From assembly GCF_032773895.1 (NCBI RefSeq), contig NZ_CP120416.1, positions 2,912,001 to 2,976,000 of the forward strand: a stretch of 64,000 nucleotides of DNA, given 5' to 3'. This DNA comes from Teredinibacter sp. KSP-S5-2 (lineage in GTDB: Bacteria; Pseudomonadota; Gammaproteobacteria; Pseudomonadales; Cellvibrionaceae). Shown piece after piece: positions 34,001 to 46,481 of this stretch. Numbering within the stretch: position 1 is the first letter of the stretch; every line of letters begins with the position of its first letter. The translations under genes and the position numbers were made by a program. A model generated the notes under the pieces. It did not search any database and was not told where the DNA came from. It saw only the letters and a program-made list of their open reading frames with translations.

Positions 34001-34939
34001 ATGAAACCCTCACCCTTTCTTGAGCGTATTCGAACTGAACTACGTACCCGCCATTACAGTTTGAAAACCGAAAAAACGTATCTTTACTGGGTTCGATTTT
34101 TTATTCATTTCCACAACAAGAAGCATCCTAAAGATATGGGGAATTCAGAAATTGAACGGTTTTTAAACTATTTAGCCGCCACTCAAAACCAAGCCCTATG
34201 TGCCCTCGTGTTCATGTATCGGCATGTAATAAACCAGGAGATTGAGGGATTAAATTATGAGTATGCGAAACCCCCAAGAAATTTACCCACGGTGTTATCT
34301 CACTCGGAAGTCAATGGAGTCCTTTCTTGCTTATCAGGTAAGTATTGGCTTATTACTGCGATCCTTTATGTTTGCGGACTAAGAGTGAATGAGGCGCTGA
34401 GACTCAGAATTAAAGACATCGACTTTGACAATAAATCACTTTTTGTTTTTCGGGGAAAAGGACAGAAAGACAGATACACATTGCTTCCGACATCTCTGAT
34501 CAATCCAATTCAAAAACAGATAGAAAAAGTGAAATCCATTCACGCTATTGATCTGTCCGAGGGATTTGGCCTTTCTTCGGTGCCTTCGGCTTTGTTTCGA
34601 AAGTATCAGCACTCTTTATCACAGTTTTCATGGCAATACTTATTTCCGTCTACCACTCGGTGTGTGCACCCATATGACGGGTATGAGTGTCGTCACCATA
34701 TTCATGATACGGCCTATTCTAAACAACTGAGACTTGCCGTAAGAAAATCGGGTATTCACAAGCGTGTGACAGCCCATACTTTTCGACATAGTTTTGCGAC
34801 AAACTTATTGTTAAGCGGCACAGATATTCGCACCGTCCAGGATCTATTGGGGCATTCGGATTTACGGACGACAGAAATATATACTCATGTTATTGGATCA
34901 AGAAGAGCCGGTACGGTAAGTCCAATGGATCGGATATAG
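34001..34939 (+). CDS. intI: Integron integrase IntI (tyrosine recombinase)
   Basis: 312 residues, slightly short for IntI (about 320-337). The SAM-like N-terminal domain begins PSPFLERIRTELRTRHYSLK, then TEKTYLYWVRFFIHFH. The catalytic domain has LRVNEALRLRIKDIDF (Arg), the IntI-specific extra patch (SQFSWQYLFPSTTRCVHPY, then HHIHDTAYSKQ), HTFRHSFATNLL (His, Arg), LGHSDLRTTEIYTHV (His and nucleophile Tyr). The patch separates IntI from XerC/D. All catalytic residues are present, so it is probably active. It recombines folded attC with attI. The ATG at 34001 has only a weak ribosome site. Confidence 0.95.
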   Translation: MKPSPFLERIRTELRTRHYSLKTEKTYLYWVRFFIHFHNKKHPKDMGNSEIERFLNYLAATQNQALCALVFMYRHVINQEIEGLNYEYAKPPRNLPTVLSHSEVNGVLSCLSGKYWLITAILYVCGLRVNEALRLRIKDIDFDNKSLFVFRGKGQKDRYTLLPTSLINPIQKQIEKVKSIHAIDLSEGFGLSSVPSALFRKYQHSLSQFSWQYLFPSTTRCVHPYDGYECRHHIHDTAYSKQLRLAVRKSGIHKRVTAHTFRHSFATNLLLSGTDIRTVQDLLGHSDLRTTEIYTHVIGSRRAGTVSPMDRI

Positions 34940-35462
34940 CTATTTTGACTGTATCTGTTTATGTGCGTTTATAAAAATTAATGTCTGCTTTTACTGCTCA
35001 GTCGTTTTGAAACTGGATTATTTTGAATGACGGCTTTGTGTCGTTAGCATGCTCCCAAAAAAACATATTTGTGCTATTCAATTAGAATAGTCTGTACTAG
35101 TTAGCATCTTCACCATATCCCACTTGCTGGTTCTAGAGGGAAAGAGTGGAGAAACAATTTCAGCACCCCGAACTAACCGCAATCAAGAATAAAATTGATA
35201 TGTCAAGCCAATCCATTTCATAACGTCTGAAACGCTTATTGTTCTCTGAGATGCCTGTTACATGGACAATCTCACCATGTAGATAAAAGTATCAGCAAGT
35301 CTTTCACTGAAAAATGTAGATTTTTCCCCATATTGATTGGGAAACAAATCTCTCTAACACCATTAAAAAACTAATAGATTCGGAGGAGTACTGAAGTTAT
35401 GGGGAACTTATGGGGAACAAATACAGACGACACGTATAAGTTATTGATTTTAAAGAAGAAAG
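34940..35462. other. Spacer between intI and tRNA-Pro without a gene
   Basis: About 520 bp with no supported frame, IS end or RNA gene. GAGGAG near 35382 precedes a short frame starting at 35399, but that frame runs antisense through the tRNA and is spurious. Confidence 0.6.
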
Positions 35463-35539
35463 TGGTCGGAGTGGCCGGATTTGAACCGACGACCACCACA
35501 CCCCCAGTGTGGTGCGCTACCAGGCTGCGCTACACTCCG
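35463..35539 (-). tRNA. tRNA-Pro (anticodon GGG)
   Basis: 77 nt with the acceptor CGGAGTG/CACTCCG, encoded ACCA end, anticodon arm CCACA-CTGGGGG-TGTGG and GGTTCGAATCC T-arm. It reads CCC (and CCU by wobble). Confidence 0.95.
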
Positions 35540-35552
35540 TATTTGTGGAAAC

Positions 35553-35593
35553 AAATAAGGCGCTCATCATACGAATTGAGCGCCTTATTTCAA
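35553..35593 (-). promoter_or_regulatory. 13-bp inverted repeat: merR-operon terminator and possible tRNA-Pro promoter
   Basis: AAATAAGGCGCTC and GAGCGCCTTATTT pair perfectly around 12 nt, 21 nt after the merR-type stop, so it can end the upstream operon. On the same strand TTGAAA (35593-35588), 16 bp, TATGAT (35571-35566) form a good promoter inside the repeat, giving a start about 20 nt before tRNA-Pro. The two roles may be combined. Confidence 0.65.
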
Positions 35594-35610
35594 GAAAAAT
35601 TTACAATTTT

Positions 35611-35967
35611 TTAAGTTTTCAGTACAGCCAGAACTTCTTCTAAATCCTGGATCATCTGGTCAACAAGGGAGTCGAAGTTGGATATCTCGGATTTCGCCCC
35701 GTCCCCACTCATTTGCTGACGAGCACCACCAATAGTAAAGCCCTGATCATACAGTAGGCTGCGTATTTGACGGATGGTTAATACGTCTTGACGTTGATAG
35801 TAACGACGGTTTCCACGGCGTTTTACCGGCTTCAACTGGGGAAATTCTTGCTCCCAGTAGCGCAGAACATGCGGCTTTACAGCACACAGTTCGCTAACTT
35901 CACCAATGGTAAAGTAACGTTTACCGGGAATTACGGGTAATTCGTCGTTATTACTCGGTTCCAGCAT
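35611..35967 (-). CDS. MerR-family regulator next to ihfA
   Basis: 118 residues. The winged helix-turn-helix is at about 16-85: [40 protein letters not shown], then [19 protein letters not shown]. The C-terminus is a short coiled coil without metal-binding cysteines. MerR-like proteins of this type are regularly found beside ihfA in gammaproteobacteria; the target is unknown. The ATG lies inside the end of ihfA (17-nt overlap), so translation is coupled. Confidence 0.9.
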   Translation of the reverse strand: MLEPSNNDELPVIPGKRYFTIGEVSELCAVKPHVLRYWEQEFPQLKPVKRRGNRRYYQRQDVLTIRQIRSLLYDQGFTIGGARQQMSGDGAKSEISNFDSLVDQMIQDLEEVLAVLKT

Positions 35968-36256
35968 AGGCTTCCACGCGTGCTTTCAGTTTCTGACCTG
36001 GTCTGAATGTTACCACCCTTCTGGCAGTGATAGGAATCTCTTCACCGGTTTTAGGGTTCCGACCAGGCCTTTGTTTCTTATCTCTTAGATCAAAGTTACC
36101 AAAGCCTGAGAGCTTAACTTGTTCATTATTCTCCAAGGCTATTCGGATTTCGTCAAAAAAGAGTTCGACAAGCTCTTTTGCTTCACGCTTGTTGAACCCC
36201 AATTCTTCGAAAAGTTTTTCGGCTATATCCGCTTTGGTTAAAGAATCTGACGTCAT
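35951..36256 (-). CDS. ihfA: Integration host factor alpha subunit
   Basis: 101 residues. [40 protein letters not shown] and [20 protein letters not shown] match IhfA, including the beta-arm with its Pro. It forms a DNA-bending heterodimer with IhfB. The ATG follows the pheT TGA after one base, the usual pheST-ihfA order. Confidence 0.97.
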   Translation of the reverse strand: MTSDSLTKADIAEKLFEELGFNKREAKELVELFFDEIRIALENNEQVKLSGFGNFDLRDKKQRPGRNPKTGEEIPITARRVVTFRPGQKLKARVEAYAGTE

Positions 36257-36257
36257 A

Positions 36258-38648
36258 TCACCTTAAACTGGCATTAAATTCATCCTCTAGCCGGGTTACT
36301 ACACTCTGCACGGCCTCGCTGATTTCTTCCTCTTTAAGAGTGCGCGAAGGATGCTGAAACGTCAAGCTAAAAGCGACACTTTTTCTTTGCGGATCAATGC
36401 CTTCGCCACTATAGACATCAAATACCTTTAACTTCTTGAGGTAAGAGCCTGCGCCTAAAGCAATTTCTGCTTGAAGCTGGGCTGATGATACCTGTTTGTC
36501 AACAACTAAAGCGAGATCCCGGTTCACTTCTGGAAACTTGGATAAGGGCGCAAAACTCGGAATTTTGGATTTGATCACGGCTTTTAAGTCAACTTCGAAC
36601 ACATAAGCCGGTTTGACGATATCCAGACTCTTCGCCAGCTGAGGATGCAACGCACCAATATAACCCGCAAACACACCATCTACGTATACGTTAGCGGTTT
36701 GGCCGGGGTGAAGAGACTTGCATTGAGCAGCTTCGAATCGAACCTCTTTTCCGCCAATAGCCAAGATTGCCTCTAAGTCCCCTTTAAGGTCAAAGAAATC
36801 AACATCTTGCCCTTTCTCAGCCCACGAAACAGGATAACGACTACCATAGATTAAACCTGCCAACATTGGAGTTTGCTCGGTTTCACCTTCTTTTTTACCT
36901 GGGACAAACTTTAACCCATGCTCATATAGCCTCACACGCTGCTGTTGCCGGTTAAGGTTGTATTGCAAGGTGCTTACCAACCCGGGAAGCAAACTGGTGC
37001 GCATAACGCTCATATCAGCGCTGATGGGGTTCAGCAACGCGATCCCCTCCCCATCATCGAATAACTTGTGGAGTTTTGGGTCAATAAAGCTGTAAGTGAT
37101 AGCCTCTTGATAGCCTCGAGCAACAAGCATGGATGTAACCACTTCAACAGGCGTCTCGGCTTCACTTTTCACTGGCAACAGCGCAGGTATGCGCATATCG
37201 GTTGTTGGCAGGTTATTGTATCCGTATATACGAGCCAGCTCTTCAAGCAAGTCTTGCTCAATATCGATATCGAAACGATAGCTCGGAACCTTGAATGACC
37301 AACTGTCTTTATCAGAAGTCTGTAACGTCAATCCCAAGCGGGTCAGTATTTCCACAACATCGTTGTCGGGTATGGCAAAACCAAGGCCAGATTCAATTTT
37401 GCCCTTGTTTAATACGACAGTTTTTTCTTCTGGCAGCTTATCAGCCAGCTCTTCACAAATAACCGGCCCTGCTGTACCACCGACAATTTCAATTAGGAGC
37501 TCCGTAGCACGCTCTATCGCCAATTTACAAAGGTCATAGTCGACGCCCCGCTCGAATCGGTGTGAAGAATCGGTATGCAAACCATAGGAACGAGCTTTAC
37601 CTGCAATCGCCACCGGATGGAAAAACGCACTTTCCAGGAAAATATCTTTTGTCTCTTCCGATACCGCTGTGCTACTCCCGCCCATAATACCCGCCATCGC
37701 AATGGGACCGGACTCATCTGTAATCAGTAGCGTATCGTTATTCAGTTCGATTTCCTGGCCGTCCAGTAGAGAAATTTTCTCACCGCTTGATGCTAAGCGG
37801 ACATTTATTCCACCTTTCAGTTTCTCCAAGTCAAATGCATGCATCGGCTGTCCCAACTCAAGTAATACATAGTTGGTCACATCCACAACCGGATCAATAG
37901 AACGGACATCACTCCTACGAAGCTTTTCCTGCATCCAAAGTGGCGTTGGTTTCGATATATCTACATTGCGAATAACTCTACCGATATATCTCGAGCATGC
38001 CTCACCCGCAGACAAACTTACTGGAAAAGAATCAGAGGCTACGGCTTTAACCGGAGCAGTATCAACGTGTTTCACGTCCTCTCTATTTAAAACACCCACT
38101 TCGCGAGCCAACCCCCGCAACGAAAAACAGTCACTTCGGTTTGGGGTTAAATCCACCTCAATGACATTGTCATCAAGGCCAAGATATGTTCGCAAATCCT
38201 CGCCCACAGGCGCATCATCCGCCAACTCCCACAAACCGGCATCGTCATCGCCAGCTTGCAATTCGGTTTGCGCACACAACATGCCATTGGACTCAACACC
38301 CCGGAGCTTAGCTTTTTTTATTTTAAATTTCTTCCCGTCATCTCCCGGAGGAAGTTCTGCGCCAATAAGTGCAAACGGAATTTTTATCCCTGGTCTCGCA
38401 TTCGGCGCACCACACACCACCTGCAACAGTTGATCGCCACCACCAGCGACTTGGCATACGCGTAATTTATCCGCGTCGGGATGTTGTTCCGTGGAAAGAA
38501 TTTCCCCTACAACGACACCAGTGAAATCGCCGGCCACATTTTCTACACCATCCACTTCTAAACCCGCCATTGTCAGCTGGTCTACTAATTCTTGTGTTGT
38601 GACCTTTGGATTAACTAATTCTCGTAACCACTTTTCGCTAAATTTCAT
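36258..38648 (-). CDS. pheT: Phenylalanine-tRNA ligase beta subunit
   Basis: 796 residues, as in E. coli PheT (795). Domains in order: B1 start ([14 protein letters not shown]), the tRNA-binding OB-like domain ([20 protein letters not shown]), B3/B4 ([21 protein letters not shown]), B5, the catalytic-like B6/B7 and the C-terminal ferredoxin-fold anticodon-binding domain ([20 protein letters not shown]). It acts as an alpha2-beta2 enzyme with PheS. Here ugd lies between the two subunit genes. Confidence 0.97.
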   Translation of the reverse strand: MKFSEKWLRELVNPKVTTQELVDQLTMAGLEVDGVENVAGDFTGVVVGEILSTEQHPDADKLRVCQVAGGGDQLLQVVCGAPNARPGIKIPFALIGAELPPGDDGKKFKIKKAKLRGVESNGMLCAQTELQAGDDDAGLWELADDAPVGEDLRTYLGLDDNVIEVDLTPNRSDCFSLRGLAREVGVLNREDVKHVDTAPVKAVASDSFPVSLSAGEACSRYIGRVIRNVDISKPTPLWMQEKLRRSDVRSIDPVVDVTNYVLLELGQPMHAFDLEKLKGGINVRLASSGEKISLLDGQEIELNNDTLLITDESGPIAMAGIMGGSSTAVSEETKDIFLESAFFHPVAIAGKARSYGLHTDSSHRFERGVDYDLCKLAIERATELLIEIVGGTAGPVICEELADKLPEEKTVVLNKGKIESGLGFAIPDNDVVEILTRLGLTLQTSDKDSWSFKVPSYRFDIDIEQDLLEELARIYGYNNLPTTDMRIPALLPVKSEAETPVEVVTSMLVARGYQEAITYSFIDPKLHKLFDDGEGIALLNPISADMSVMRTSLLPGLVSTLQYNLNRQQQRVRLYEHGLKFVPGKKEGETEQTPMLAGLIYGSRYPVSWAEKGQDVDFFDLKGDLEAILAIGGKEVRFEAAQCKSLHPGQTANVYVDGVFAGYIGALHPQLAKSLDIVKPAYVFEVDLKAVIKSKIPSFAPLSKFPEVNRDLALVVDKQVSSAQLQAEIALGAGSYLKKLKVFDVYSGEGIDPQRKSVAFSLTFQHPSRTLKEEEISEAVQSVVTRLEDEFNASLR

Positions 38649-38741
38649 AGTACTTTTTCAAATGTCGTTTTTATTAATATCAAAGTCAAATGCCTCACGT
38701 AGCTTCCATATCAAAAGCACTTTCAACGGAGGCGTAATTTA

Positions 38742-40073
38742 TTAGTTGGTTTGTTGTCGGCCAATCGCGTAGTGAACGTAACCTCTATCCGCCATTAAGT
38801 CAGGTTCGTATAAGTTGCGTCCATCAAAAACAACTTTCGATTTTAATTTTTGAGCAGCAGTATCCCAATCTGGAGATCTGAAGGCAGACCATTCGGTACA
38901 CACCACTAATGCGTCTGCATTTTCCAAGGCTGTATACTCATTTTCACAAAAGACTAAGTCGTCTCGTTCGCCATAAATCCGCCCGGTTTCTTTCATTGCT
39001 TCCGGGTCATAAGCTTGAACCTTTGCGCCCATTTCCCATAAGCTTTCCATAACCACACGACTCGGCGCTTCGCGCATATCATCGGTGTTTGGTTTAAAAG
39101 CTAATCCCCATAGGGCGATAGTTTTACCGGCCAAATCACCATTGAAATGCTTTTTGAGCTTTTCCACCAAAACAAATTTTTGTGAGTCATTCACACTTTC
39201 TACTGCTGTTAACAACTCTGCAGGTTCACCAATGGAATTGGCTGTACGAACCAGCGCTTTTACATCCTTAGGAAAACAGGAACCACCGTAACCACACCCA
39301 GGATAAATAAAGCTATAACCGATACGAGGGTCTGAGCCAATACCTTTACGTACTAACTCAATATCGGCACCCAATTTTTCTGCCACACGAGAGAGCTCAT
39401 TCATAAAGCTGATTTTTGTAGCCAACATCGCGTTAGCAGCATATTTGGTCAGCTCAGCTGAACGAACCGTCATGAACATCAGTTTGTCACGGTTACGGTT
39501 AAATGGCGCGTAGAGTTCGAGCATGAGCTTTTTCACCCGCTCGGACTCGGTACCAACAATAATGCGATCCGGCTTCATAAAGTCGGAAACTGCAGCCCCC
39601 TCTTTTAAAAACTCAGGATTGGATGCAACATCATATTTGTAATCCACACCACGCTCTTGTAATACAGACGCAATTTTGTTTTTAACCTTGTCTGCACTTC
39701 CAACTGGTACCGTAGATTTATTGATTACAAGACGATAGTCCTGCATATGCTCACCCACAGACTGAGCAACCTGCAATACATAACGTAGATCAGCAGCGCC
39801 ATCCTCATCCGGTGGGGTTCCAACAGCAATAAAAATGACTTCTGCAAAATTAACCGCTTCTTCAGCACTGGTAGAAAAATGTAAGCGGCCTTCTTTAACG
39901 GATTGCTTAACAATGCTATCCAATCCTGGCTCATAGATTGGTATTTCACCGGCAGTCAAACGAGCAACCTTTTCTTGATCGACATCTACACATGTCACTT
40001 GATGACCGGAGTGAGCTAAACAAGAGCCTGTCACAAGGCCCACATAACCTGTACCAAAAATAGAAACTTTCAC
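38742..40073 (-). CDS. ugd: UDP-glucose 6-dehydrogenase
   Basis: 443 residues. Rossmann start [38 protein letters not shown], and the catalytic Cys motif [13 protein letters not shown]; the C-terminal UDP-binding domain has [18 protein letters not shown]. It oxidises UDP-glucose to UDP-glucuronate, a precursor for acidic surface polysaccharides or lipid A modification. It sits between pheT (93 bp) and pheS (22 bp) on the same strand, so it is probably transcribed with them. GDP-mannose dehydrogenase is a relative, but the motifs fit UGDH better. Confidence 0.93.
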   Translation of the reverse strand: MKVSIFGTGYVGLVTGSCLAHSGHQVTCVDVDQEKVARLTAGEIPIYEPGLDSIVKQSVKEGRLHFSTSAEEAVNFAEVIFIAVGTPPDEDGAADLRYVLQVAQSVGEHMQDYRLVINKSTVPVGSADKVKNKIASVLQERGVDYKYDVASNPEFLKEGAAVSDFMKPDRIIVGTESERVKKLMLELYAPFNRNRDKLMFMTVRSAELTKYAANAMLATKISFMNELSRVAEKLGADIELVRKGIGSDPRIGYSFIYPGCGYGGSCFPKDVKALVRTANSIGEPAELLTAVESVNDSQKFVLVEKLKKHFNGDLAGKTIALWGLAFKPNTDDMREAPSRVVMESLWEMGAKVQAYDPEAMKETGRIYGERDDLVFCENEYTALENADALVVCTEWSAFRSPDWDTAAQKLKSKVVFDGRNLYEPDLMADRGYVHYAIGRQQTN

Positions 40074-40095
40074 AGATTTTTCCTATGGTTAAAAA

Positions 40096-41130
<1,035 letters not shown>

Positions 41131-41235
41131 CTAAATCAGAAGATTTTGTTTTTTAAAATCCTATGACACTTTTATCCCAATTGTATTAATTCAGCATTGA
41201 GCCAGCTTAAATAAAAACACAATGACCGTGAAAAT

Positions 41236-41279
41236 AAAAAAAGGGAAGAACCTCTAGATAGAAGAGGCGCTCCCCTTTT
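41236..41279 (-). terminator. Terminator or attenuator between rplT and pheS
   Basis: On the minus strand AAAGGGGAGCGCCTCT pairs with AGAGGTTCTTCCCTTT and is followed by a T-run. It lies about 50 nt after rplT and before pheS, where pheST operons often have attenuation, but I see no Phe-rich leader peptide. Confidence 0.75.
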
Positions 41280-41328
41280 ATTTGCTTAAACTATTGTTTA
41301 AAGCAGATTTTAACCTACGGTTAAAGTC

Positions 41329-41688
41329 TTAAGCAGCAAGAGCCTCTTTGGCTTTATTCACAATAGCAGCAAAAGCAACTTTGTCATGAATCGCCAAGTC
41401 AGCAAGAACTCGGCGGTCTAGAGCAACGTCAGCTTTTTTCAAACCAGCAATAAGTCGGCTATAGCTTAAACCTTCAGCACGGGATTGCGCATTAATACGC
41501 GTAATCCACAATGCTCTAAAGTTGCGCTTTTTAACGCGACGGTCGCGATAAGCGTATTGACCAGCTTTAATTACAGCTTGCTTAGCTACGCGAAATACGC
41601 GAGAACGCGCTCCATAGTAACCTTTAGCAGCCTTAAGAACTTTCTTGTGGCGACGACGCGCCTGAACTCCACGTTTTACACGGGCCAT
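41329..41688 (-). CDS. rplT: 50S ribosomal protein L20
   Basis: 119 residues, very basic: [20 protein letters not shown], then [20 protein letters not shown]. Length and order (rpmI-rplT) are typical. L20 binds 23S rRNA early in assembly and represses its own operon in enterics. Confidence 0.98.
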   Translation of the reverse strand: MARVKRGVQARRRHKKVLKAAKGYYGARSRVFRVAKQAVIKAGQYAYRDRRVKKRNFRALWITRINAQSRAEGLSYSRLIAGLKKADVALDRRVLADLAIHDKVAFAAIVNKAKEALAA

Positions 41689-41724
41689 GATTTTTCCTCT
41701 CTAAATTCTTACAGAAACTGACGG

Positions 41725-41919
41725 TTACTTAGCACGAAGCATACGATCTACTGCAGGTTTATCTGCAGCATTCATAACGCTGGTACCACGAAGCTGACGC
41801 TTACGCTTGGTTGTCATTTTAGTGAGGATATGGCTCTTGAAAGCGCGTTTGTGCTTATAGCCAGCAGCAGTTTTTTTAAACCGCTTGGCTGCACCACTGT
41901 GTACTTTAGCTTTTGGCAT
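41725..41919 (-). CDS. rpmI: 50S ribosomal protein L35
   Basis: 64 residues from ATG at 41919 ([20 protein letters not shown]), preceded by GGAGAAACAAA. A longer frame from 41949 exists, but the conserved start and ribosome site fix 41919. Confidence 0.97.
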   Translation of the reverse strand: MPKAKVHSGAAKRFKKTAAGYKHKRAFKSHILTKMTTKRKRQLRGTSVMNAADKPAVDRMLRAK

Positions 41920-42070
41920 TTTGTTTCTCCAAAATTTCGAGTGAAACACTCTGTTGTTACTTGAAAGCCCCCTAGGCAGCTAAAAAGCCCGGCGGCCCCA
42001 GAACCAAAAACATCATCTGTCTTTGGCTTGCATACCAAACTCATCGCCTGGCATTGCAAACAGTTTATGA

Positions 42071-42613
42071 TTATTTACGCTTTCTCGGCGCAAGTACCAT
42101 AATCAACTGTCGACCTTCCATTTTCGGATACTGCTCAACAGTTGCAATTTCTTCTAAATCGACCTCGATGCGTTTCATCATCTCCATGCCGAGTTCCTGG
42201 TGAGCCATTTCCCGACCGCGGTATCGTAATGACACCTTAGCCTTATCTCCATGCTCAATAAAACGTGTGAGGTTGCGCAGCTTGACCTGATAGTCCCCTT
42301 CTTCTGTACCTGGACGGAACTTCATTTCTTTTACTTGCTGCTGCTTTTGCTTTTTCCGCGCAGCGGCTTTTGCTTTCTTGGCTTCGAAAACATGCTTGCC
42401 GTAATCCATGATTTTACATACAACGGGATCTGCATCCACGGCGATGGCAACCAAATCTAGACTGGCCGCTCTGGACTGTGACAAGGCTTCTTCGATGGTA
42501 ACTATTCCAACTTGAGCACCGTCTGCTCCAATTAGGCGTACTTCACTGGCTTCAATTTGCTCATTAATCGCCGGCTTTTTTGAACGCCCTTTGGCATTTG
42601 CACTGGTATTGAT
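42071..42613 (-). CDS. infC: Translation initiation factor IF-3 with a non-canonical ATC start
   Basis: 180 residues if started at ATC (42613-42611), which lies 9 nt after AGGAG. The sequence from there reads (M)[20 protein letters not shown], the normal IF-3 N-terminus, and no ATG, GTG or TTG occurs in frame until 42484, which would remove the N-domain. The C-domain is typical ([27 protein letters not shown]-like end VLAPRKRK). Rare start codons (AUU or AUC) are a known device by which IF-3 limits its own translation. IF-3 binds the 30S subunit and checks start codons. Confidence 0.95.
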   Translation of the reverse strand: MNTSANAKGRSKKPAINEQIEASEVRLIGADGAQVGIVTIEEALSQSRAASLDLVAIAVDADPVVCKIMDYGKHVFEAKKAKAAARKKQKQQQVKEMKFRPGTEEGDYQVKLRNLTRFIEHGDKAKVSLRYRGREMAHQELGMEMMKRIEVDLEEIATVEQYPKMEGRQLIMVLAPRKRK

Positions 42614-42753
42614 AGTTGTTTTCTCCTATTCGAATTCTTTGAATTGATTACTTGGCACTCCCACTCAACTAGAAGTTTTCACGAGCATCCAGCTCAAGCC
42701 AGCAACCAACTTACCATTCACTAACTTAGGGTGAGGACCTAACTTACACGAGT

Positions 42754-44673
42754 TTAGACGTTATTACGCCCCCGCCTGGCAATATCATCAGCCAAGTGTT
42801 GAGCGAAGTCGTCAACGGAAAGGGTTCCAAGATCTTCACCACCACGGGCTCGAACAGCGATAGTGCCGTTCTCCACCTCTTTGTCACCCACTACGAGCAG
42901 GTATGGAACCTTCTGAATGGTGTGCTCGCGAATTTTAAAACCGATTTTCTCATTTCTCAAGTCAGAAACGACCCGGAAGCCTTTGTTTTTTAGGGTTTTC
43001 TCGACTTTTTGTGCATATTCAGCCTGATTGTCTGTGATATTCAACACAACAGCCTGCTCTGGAGCCAACCAAGCAGGGAATGCCCCTTCGTAGTTTTCGA
43101 TGAGAATGCCTATAAAACGCTCAAAAGAACCCAAGATTGCGCGATGCAGCATAACTGGGGTCTGACGGGAGCCATCTTCGGTTACAAATTGTGCATCCAA
43201 ACGACCAGGCATTGAGAAATCCACCTGAATCGTACCACACTGCCATACTCGACCAATGCAGTCTTTCAAGGAAAACTCAATTTTCGGACCATAGAAAGCC
43301 CCTTCGCCAGGCAACTCTTCCCAATCCAGGCCTTTCGCATTCAAGGCGTCCGCTAAAGCTTTTTCTGATTTATCCCATACCTCATCACTTCCCACTCGCT
43401 GCTCAGGGCGTGTTGATAGGCGGATAATCACGTCATTGAAACCAAAGTCCCGATACACCTCAAATAAGAGATCAGTAAAAATCGAAACCTCATCCTGAAT
43501 CATCTCTTCAGAGCAAAAGATATGCGCATCATCTTGTACGAAGTTACGGACACGCATTAACCCGGCTAAGGTTCCCGAGGCCTCGTTACGATGACATGAA
43601 CCAAACTCAGCCAATCGAAGCGGAAGATCACGATGACTTTTCAATCCCTGATTAAAGACCTGAATGTGGCATGGGCAGTTCATAGGTTTGACCGCATAAT
43701 CACGGGATTCAGATTCAACAGTGAACATTCCCTCACGGAACTTATCCCAATGACCGGATTTCTCCCAAAGGGATCGATCCACGATTTGCGGCGTTTTAAT
43801 TTCTTTGTAGCCGTTTTCGCGCTGCACTTTACGCATGTACTCTTCAACGGCTGTATATATAGTCCACCCTCGAGGATGCCAAAACACCATGCCCGGCGCT
43901 TCTTCCTGGATATGGAAGTAGTCAAATTTCTTACCCAGCTTGCGGTGATCTCGCTTCTCAGCCTCTTCCAAGCGGTTTAAATAGGCTTTGAGTTCTTTTT
44001 TGCTCGCCCATGCCGTTCCGTATATACGCTGCAACATTTCATTGTTCGAGTCTCCACGCCAATATGCCCCAGCTACTTTCATCAACTTAAAATACTTCAA
44101 CTTACCCGTTGAAGGGACATGGGGTCCACGGCAAAGATCTTCGAAATCGCCTTGCTTATAAAGCGATAGATCTTCTTCCACAGGAATACTCTCAATAATT
44201 TCAGCCTTATACTCTTCACCAATTCCCCTAAAATAATCCACCGCATCATTGCGCGACAAAACTCTTCTGGAAACAGGAATATCCTGATCGCTCAAGTCCG
44301 ACATACGCTGTTCAATTGCTTGCAAATCTTCTGGCGTAAATGCACGCGAATAGGCAAAGTCATAGTAAAAGCCGTTTTCAATCACCGGACCAATGGTGAC
44401 CTGAGCTTCCGGAAACAATTGCTTTACGGCTTGAGCCAATAGGTGAGCCGTAGAATGACGTATTACTTCAATACCTTCTTCTGACTTTTCCGTAATGATG
44501 GAAAGTTCGCAATCATTTTCAATCGTATAGGATGCGTCCACCTGTTTTCCATCCACAACGCCAGCCAATGTAGCTTTGGCAAGCCCCGGCCCGATATCAG
44601 TTGCAACATCGAGTATAGACACGGGATTAGAGAAATTACGTATTGATCCATCTGGAAGAGTGATATTAGGCAT
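42754..44673 (-). CDS. thrS: Threonine-tRNA ligase
   Basis: 639 residues from ATG at 44673 ([20 protein letters not shown]), with AAGGAG upstream; an upstream in-frame start at 44796 is unlikely. TGS domain, editing domain ([20 protein letters not shown] with the metal-binding H..H), class II core ([10 protein letters not shown] zinc-site Cys, [40 protein letters not shown]) and anticodon-binding domain ([19 protein letters not shown]). Typical length. Confidence 0.97.
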   Translation of the reverse strand: MPNITLPDGSIRNFSNPVSILDVATDIGPGLAKATLAGVVDGKQVDASYTIENDCELSIITEKSEEGIEVIRHSTAHLLAQAVKQLFPEAQVTIGPVIENGFYYDFAYSRAFTPEDLQAIEQRMSDLSDQDIPVSRRVLSRNDAVDYFRGIGEEYKAEIIESIPVEEDLSLYKQGDFEDLCRGPHVPSTGKLKYFKLMKVAGAYWRGDSNNEMLQRIYGTAWASKKELKAYLNRLEEAEKRDHRKLGKKFDYFHIQEEAPGMVFWHPRGWTIYTAVEEYMRKVQRENGYKEIKTPQIVDRSLWEKSGHWDKFREGMFTVESESRDYAVKPMNCPCHIQVFNQGLKSHRDLPLRLAEFGSCHRNEASGTLAGLMRVRNFVQDDAHIFCSEEMIQDEVSIFTDLLFEVYRDFGFNDVIIRLSTRPEQRVGSDEVWDKSEKALADALNAKGLDWEELPGEGAFYGPKIEFSLKDCIGRVWQCGTIQVDFSMPGRLDAQFVTEDGSRQTPVMLHRAILGSFERFIGILIENYEGAFPAWLAPEQAVVLNITDNQAEYAQKVEKTLKNKGFRVVSDLRNEKIGFKIREHTIQKVPYLLVVGDKEVENGTIAVRARGGEDLGTLSVDDFAQHLADDIARRGRNNV

Positions 44674-44825
44674 AGAAGGCTCCTTATCAGTGGTGACCCC
44701 TACCAAAGGCCACTTGAATGTTATATCTGCTAAAAAGGGCCGGATTATAGAGGTAAGCGACTCACAACTCACGCTCTTTATGTGCCACAGTAACAATTCG
44801 TCACACTCCTATCAGCCCGAAAGCA

Positions 44826-44853
44826 TTGACTGAGTGAGAAAATAGCCTAAGAT
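44826..44853 (+). promoter_or_regulatory. Candidate promoter of the wzi-wza genes
   Basis: TTGACT, 16 bp, TAAGAT, ending 58 nt before the ATG. The -10 is part of the palindrome AAGATGC-T-GCATCTT (44849-44863), which could be an operator. Confidence 0.5.
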
Positions 44854-44911
44854 GCTGCATCTTCGGGGATAATACTTCTACACAGCTTTTCACGCCGCTT
44901 TTAGGATCAGA

Positions 44912-46453
44912 ATGGAAAATAACCACTTTCACAACAAAGCACTTATTTTTGCGTCCTCAAAGAAAAAAAAACCGCTAAAACCTCTGCTTATAGTGACCTT
45001 AACTGCACTATTAACCGCACAATACACCTTCGCGGATCCTTGGGTATCGCCAGGGGATGAAAGAACCCGGCACCATATTCAAGTGCTTGCAGACTCAGGG
45101 AAAGTAAAACTGCCAACCTCCACTTGGCCTATGATGTGGTCTGGGGTGGCCACCGCTCTAGATAGAGTGCGCATAGAGGACCTGACTGATCAGGAACTGT
45201 GGTCATATCGATATATAAAGCATGAATTAAGAAGGGCCCAAAAAAAACTCTCAGCTCAAAAAACAACCTATATCAGCAATAGCCACCCTGCGCTTACCAA
45301 CTTTTCTTCCGATTCCAGAGAAAAATCAATCATTAGCGTATCTGCTACAGGATTAACCGATCATTTTGCGGTAAAAATTCAGGGTAATGCAGTGCAAGAA
45401 CCCTCTGATAGCGACAAGTTCAGAATGGACGGTTCCTATGCTGCCGTAACCGCAGGTAATTGGGTTCTAGGCATGGGAGCAATTGATAGATGGTGGGGCC
45501 CAGGATGGCAGAATAGCTTGATACTATCCAACAATGCACGTCCAGCCCCTGGGCTTTTTTTGAAACGCAATCAAAGCAAAGCCTTCTCTTGGCCAGTATT
45601 AAAATGGCTTGGCCCATGGGACATTGAACTATTCGGCAATCAGTTGGAAAGCGACCGACACATCAAAGACGCAAAATTACTTGGAGGACGACTAACTTTA
45701 AAGCCTCTAAAATCGTTTGAAGTAGGTCTCGTTAGAACGGCACAATGGGGTGGAAAAGGACGACCACAAGACCTTGATTCTCTTTGGAATCTCGCTGTCG
45801 GGCAGGACAATAAAGGTGAAGCAGGCATAGATGAAGATGGCTCTAACGAACCAGGGAATCAGCTGGCTGGTTATGACTGGCGATATAATTTCAGCTTCTT
45901 CGGGGTAAACTGGGCAATATACCAGCAACGTATTGGCGACGATGAAAAAGACTATATGCCATTTCAGTCAATTGACTTTTGGGGAACCGAAGTGTCTTTT
46001 TCCACCACTCACACTAACAACCGGTTTTCAGTAGAATACACAGATACCGCAACTCACGCACTTAAAAGCGAAGGGAAAGGCAATGTCGTATACGAGCATA
46101 GTATCTACAAAAGCGGATACCGGCACTATGGAAGAGCCATTGGCGCATCTACTGACAACGACTCAAGAATGATCAACCTGAGCGGTTTTCATGAATTATC
46201 GTCGGGGCAAACGCTATACTGGACGCTTGCAAAAGTGGAATCCAATAGGGACAACTCAAATCGAGCCTCACCAGGCGGCAGCAACTTCTCCCCTACTGGA
46301 GTGGACTATAATTTTGCCGAAATAGAACTCAAGCTTCCCGTTACTGATAACACTCTAATTGGGGTTGGTGGCAGCTATGTAGACGAAAAAATCAGCTTAA
46401 TGGATCAAGCTACCGAATCAAAAGTACACGCTTCACTTAACATTCGTTTTTAA
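44912..46453 (+). CDS. Wzi-like capsule assembly outer-membrane protein
   Basis: 513 residues. A long basic N-region then hydrophobic signal (LKPLLIVTLTALLTAQYTFA, cut near FADPW). The mature part has the Wzi/CapAss family features: a DPWVSPGDERTRHHIQVLAD start, IDRWWGPGWQNSLILSNNAR with the WGPG motif, and a beta-barrel rich tail ending NIRF. Wzi anchors capsule or exopolysaccharide at the outer membrane. It is followed after 28 nt by the export gene. Confidence 0.88.
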   Translation: MENNHFHNKALIFASSKKKKPLKPLLIVTLTALLTAQYTFADPWVSPGDERTRHHIQVLADSGKVKLPTSTWPMMWSGVATALDRVRIEDLTDQELWSYRYIKHELRRAQKKLSAQKTTYISNSHPALTNFSSDSREKSIISVSATGLTDHFAVKIQGNAVQEPSDSDKFRMDGSYAAVTAGNWVLGMGAIDRWWGPGWQNSLILSNNARPAPGLFLKRNQSKAFSWPVLKWLGPWDIELFGNQLESDRHIKDAKLLGGRLTLKPLKSFEVGLVRTAQWGGKGRPQDLDSLWNLAVGQDNKGEAGIDEDGSNEPGNQLAGYDWRYNFSFFGVNWAIYQQRIGDDEKDYMPFQSIDFWGTEVSFSTTHTNNRFSVEYTDTATHALKSEGKGNVVYEHSIYKSGYRHYGRAIGASTDNDSRMINLSGFHELSSGQTLYWTLAKVESNRDNSNRASPGGSNFSPTGVDYNFAEIELKLPVTDNTLIGVGGSYVDEKISLMDQATESKVHASLNIRF

Positions 46454-46481
46454 TATTACTCAAAATAAAAACAGCAATCAT

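Noticed and set aside
35399-35614. 71-codon plus-strand frame containing VAGFEPTTTTPPV
   Set aside because: It is an antisense translation through tRNA-Pro; this peptide is a known artefact of tRNA genes.
42754-44796. Upstream start of thrS at 44796
   Set aside because: The extra 41 residues are not typical of ThrS, and AAGGAG precedes ATG at 44673.
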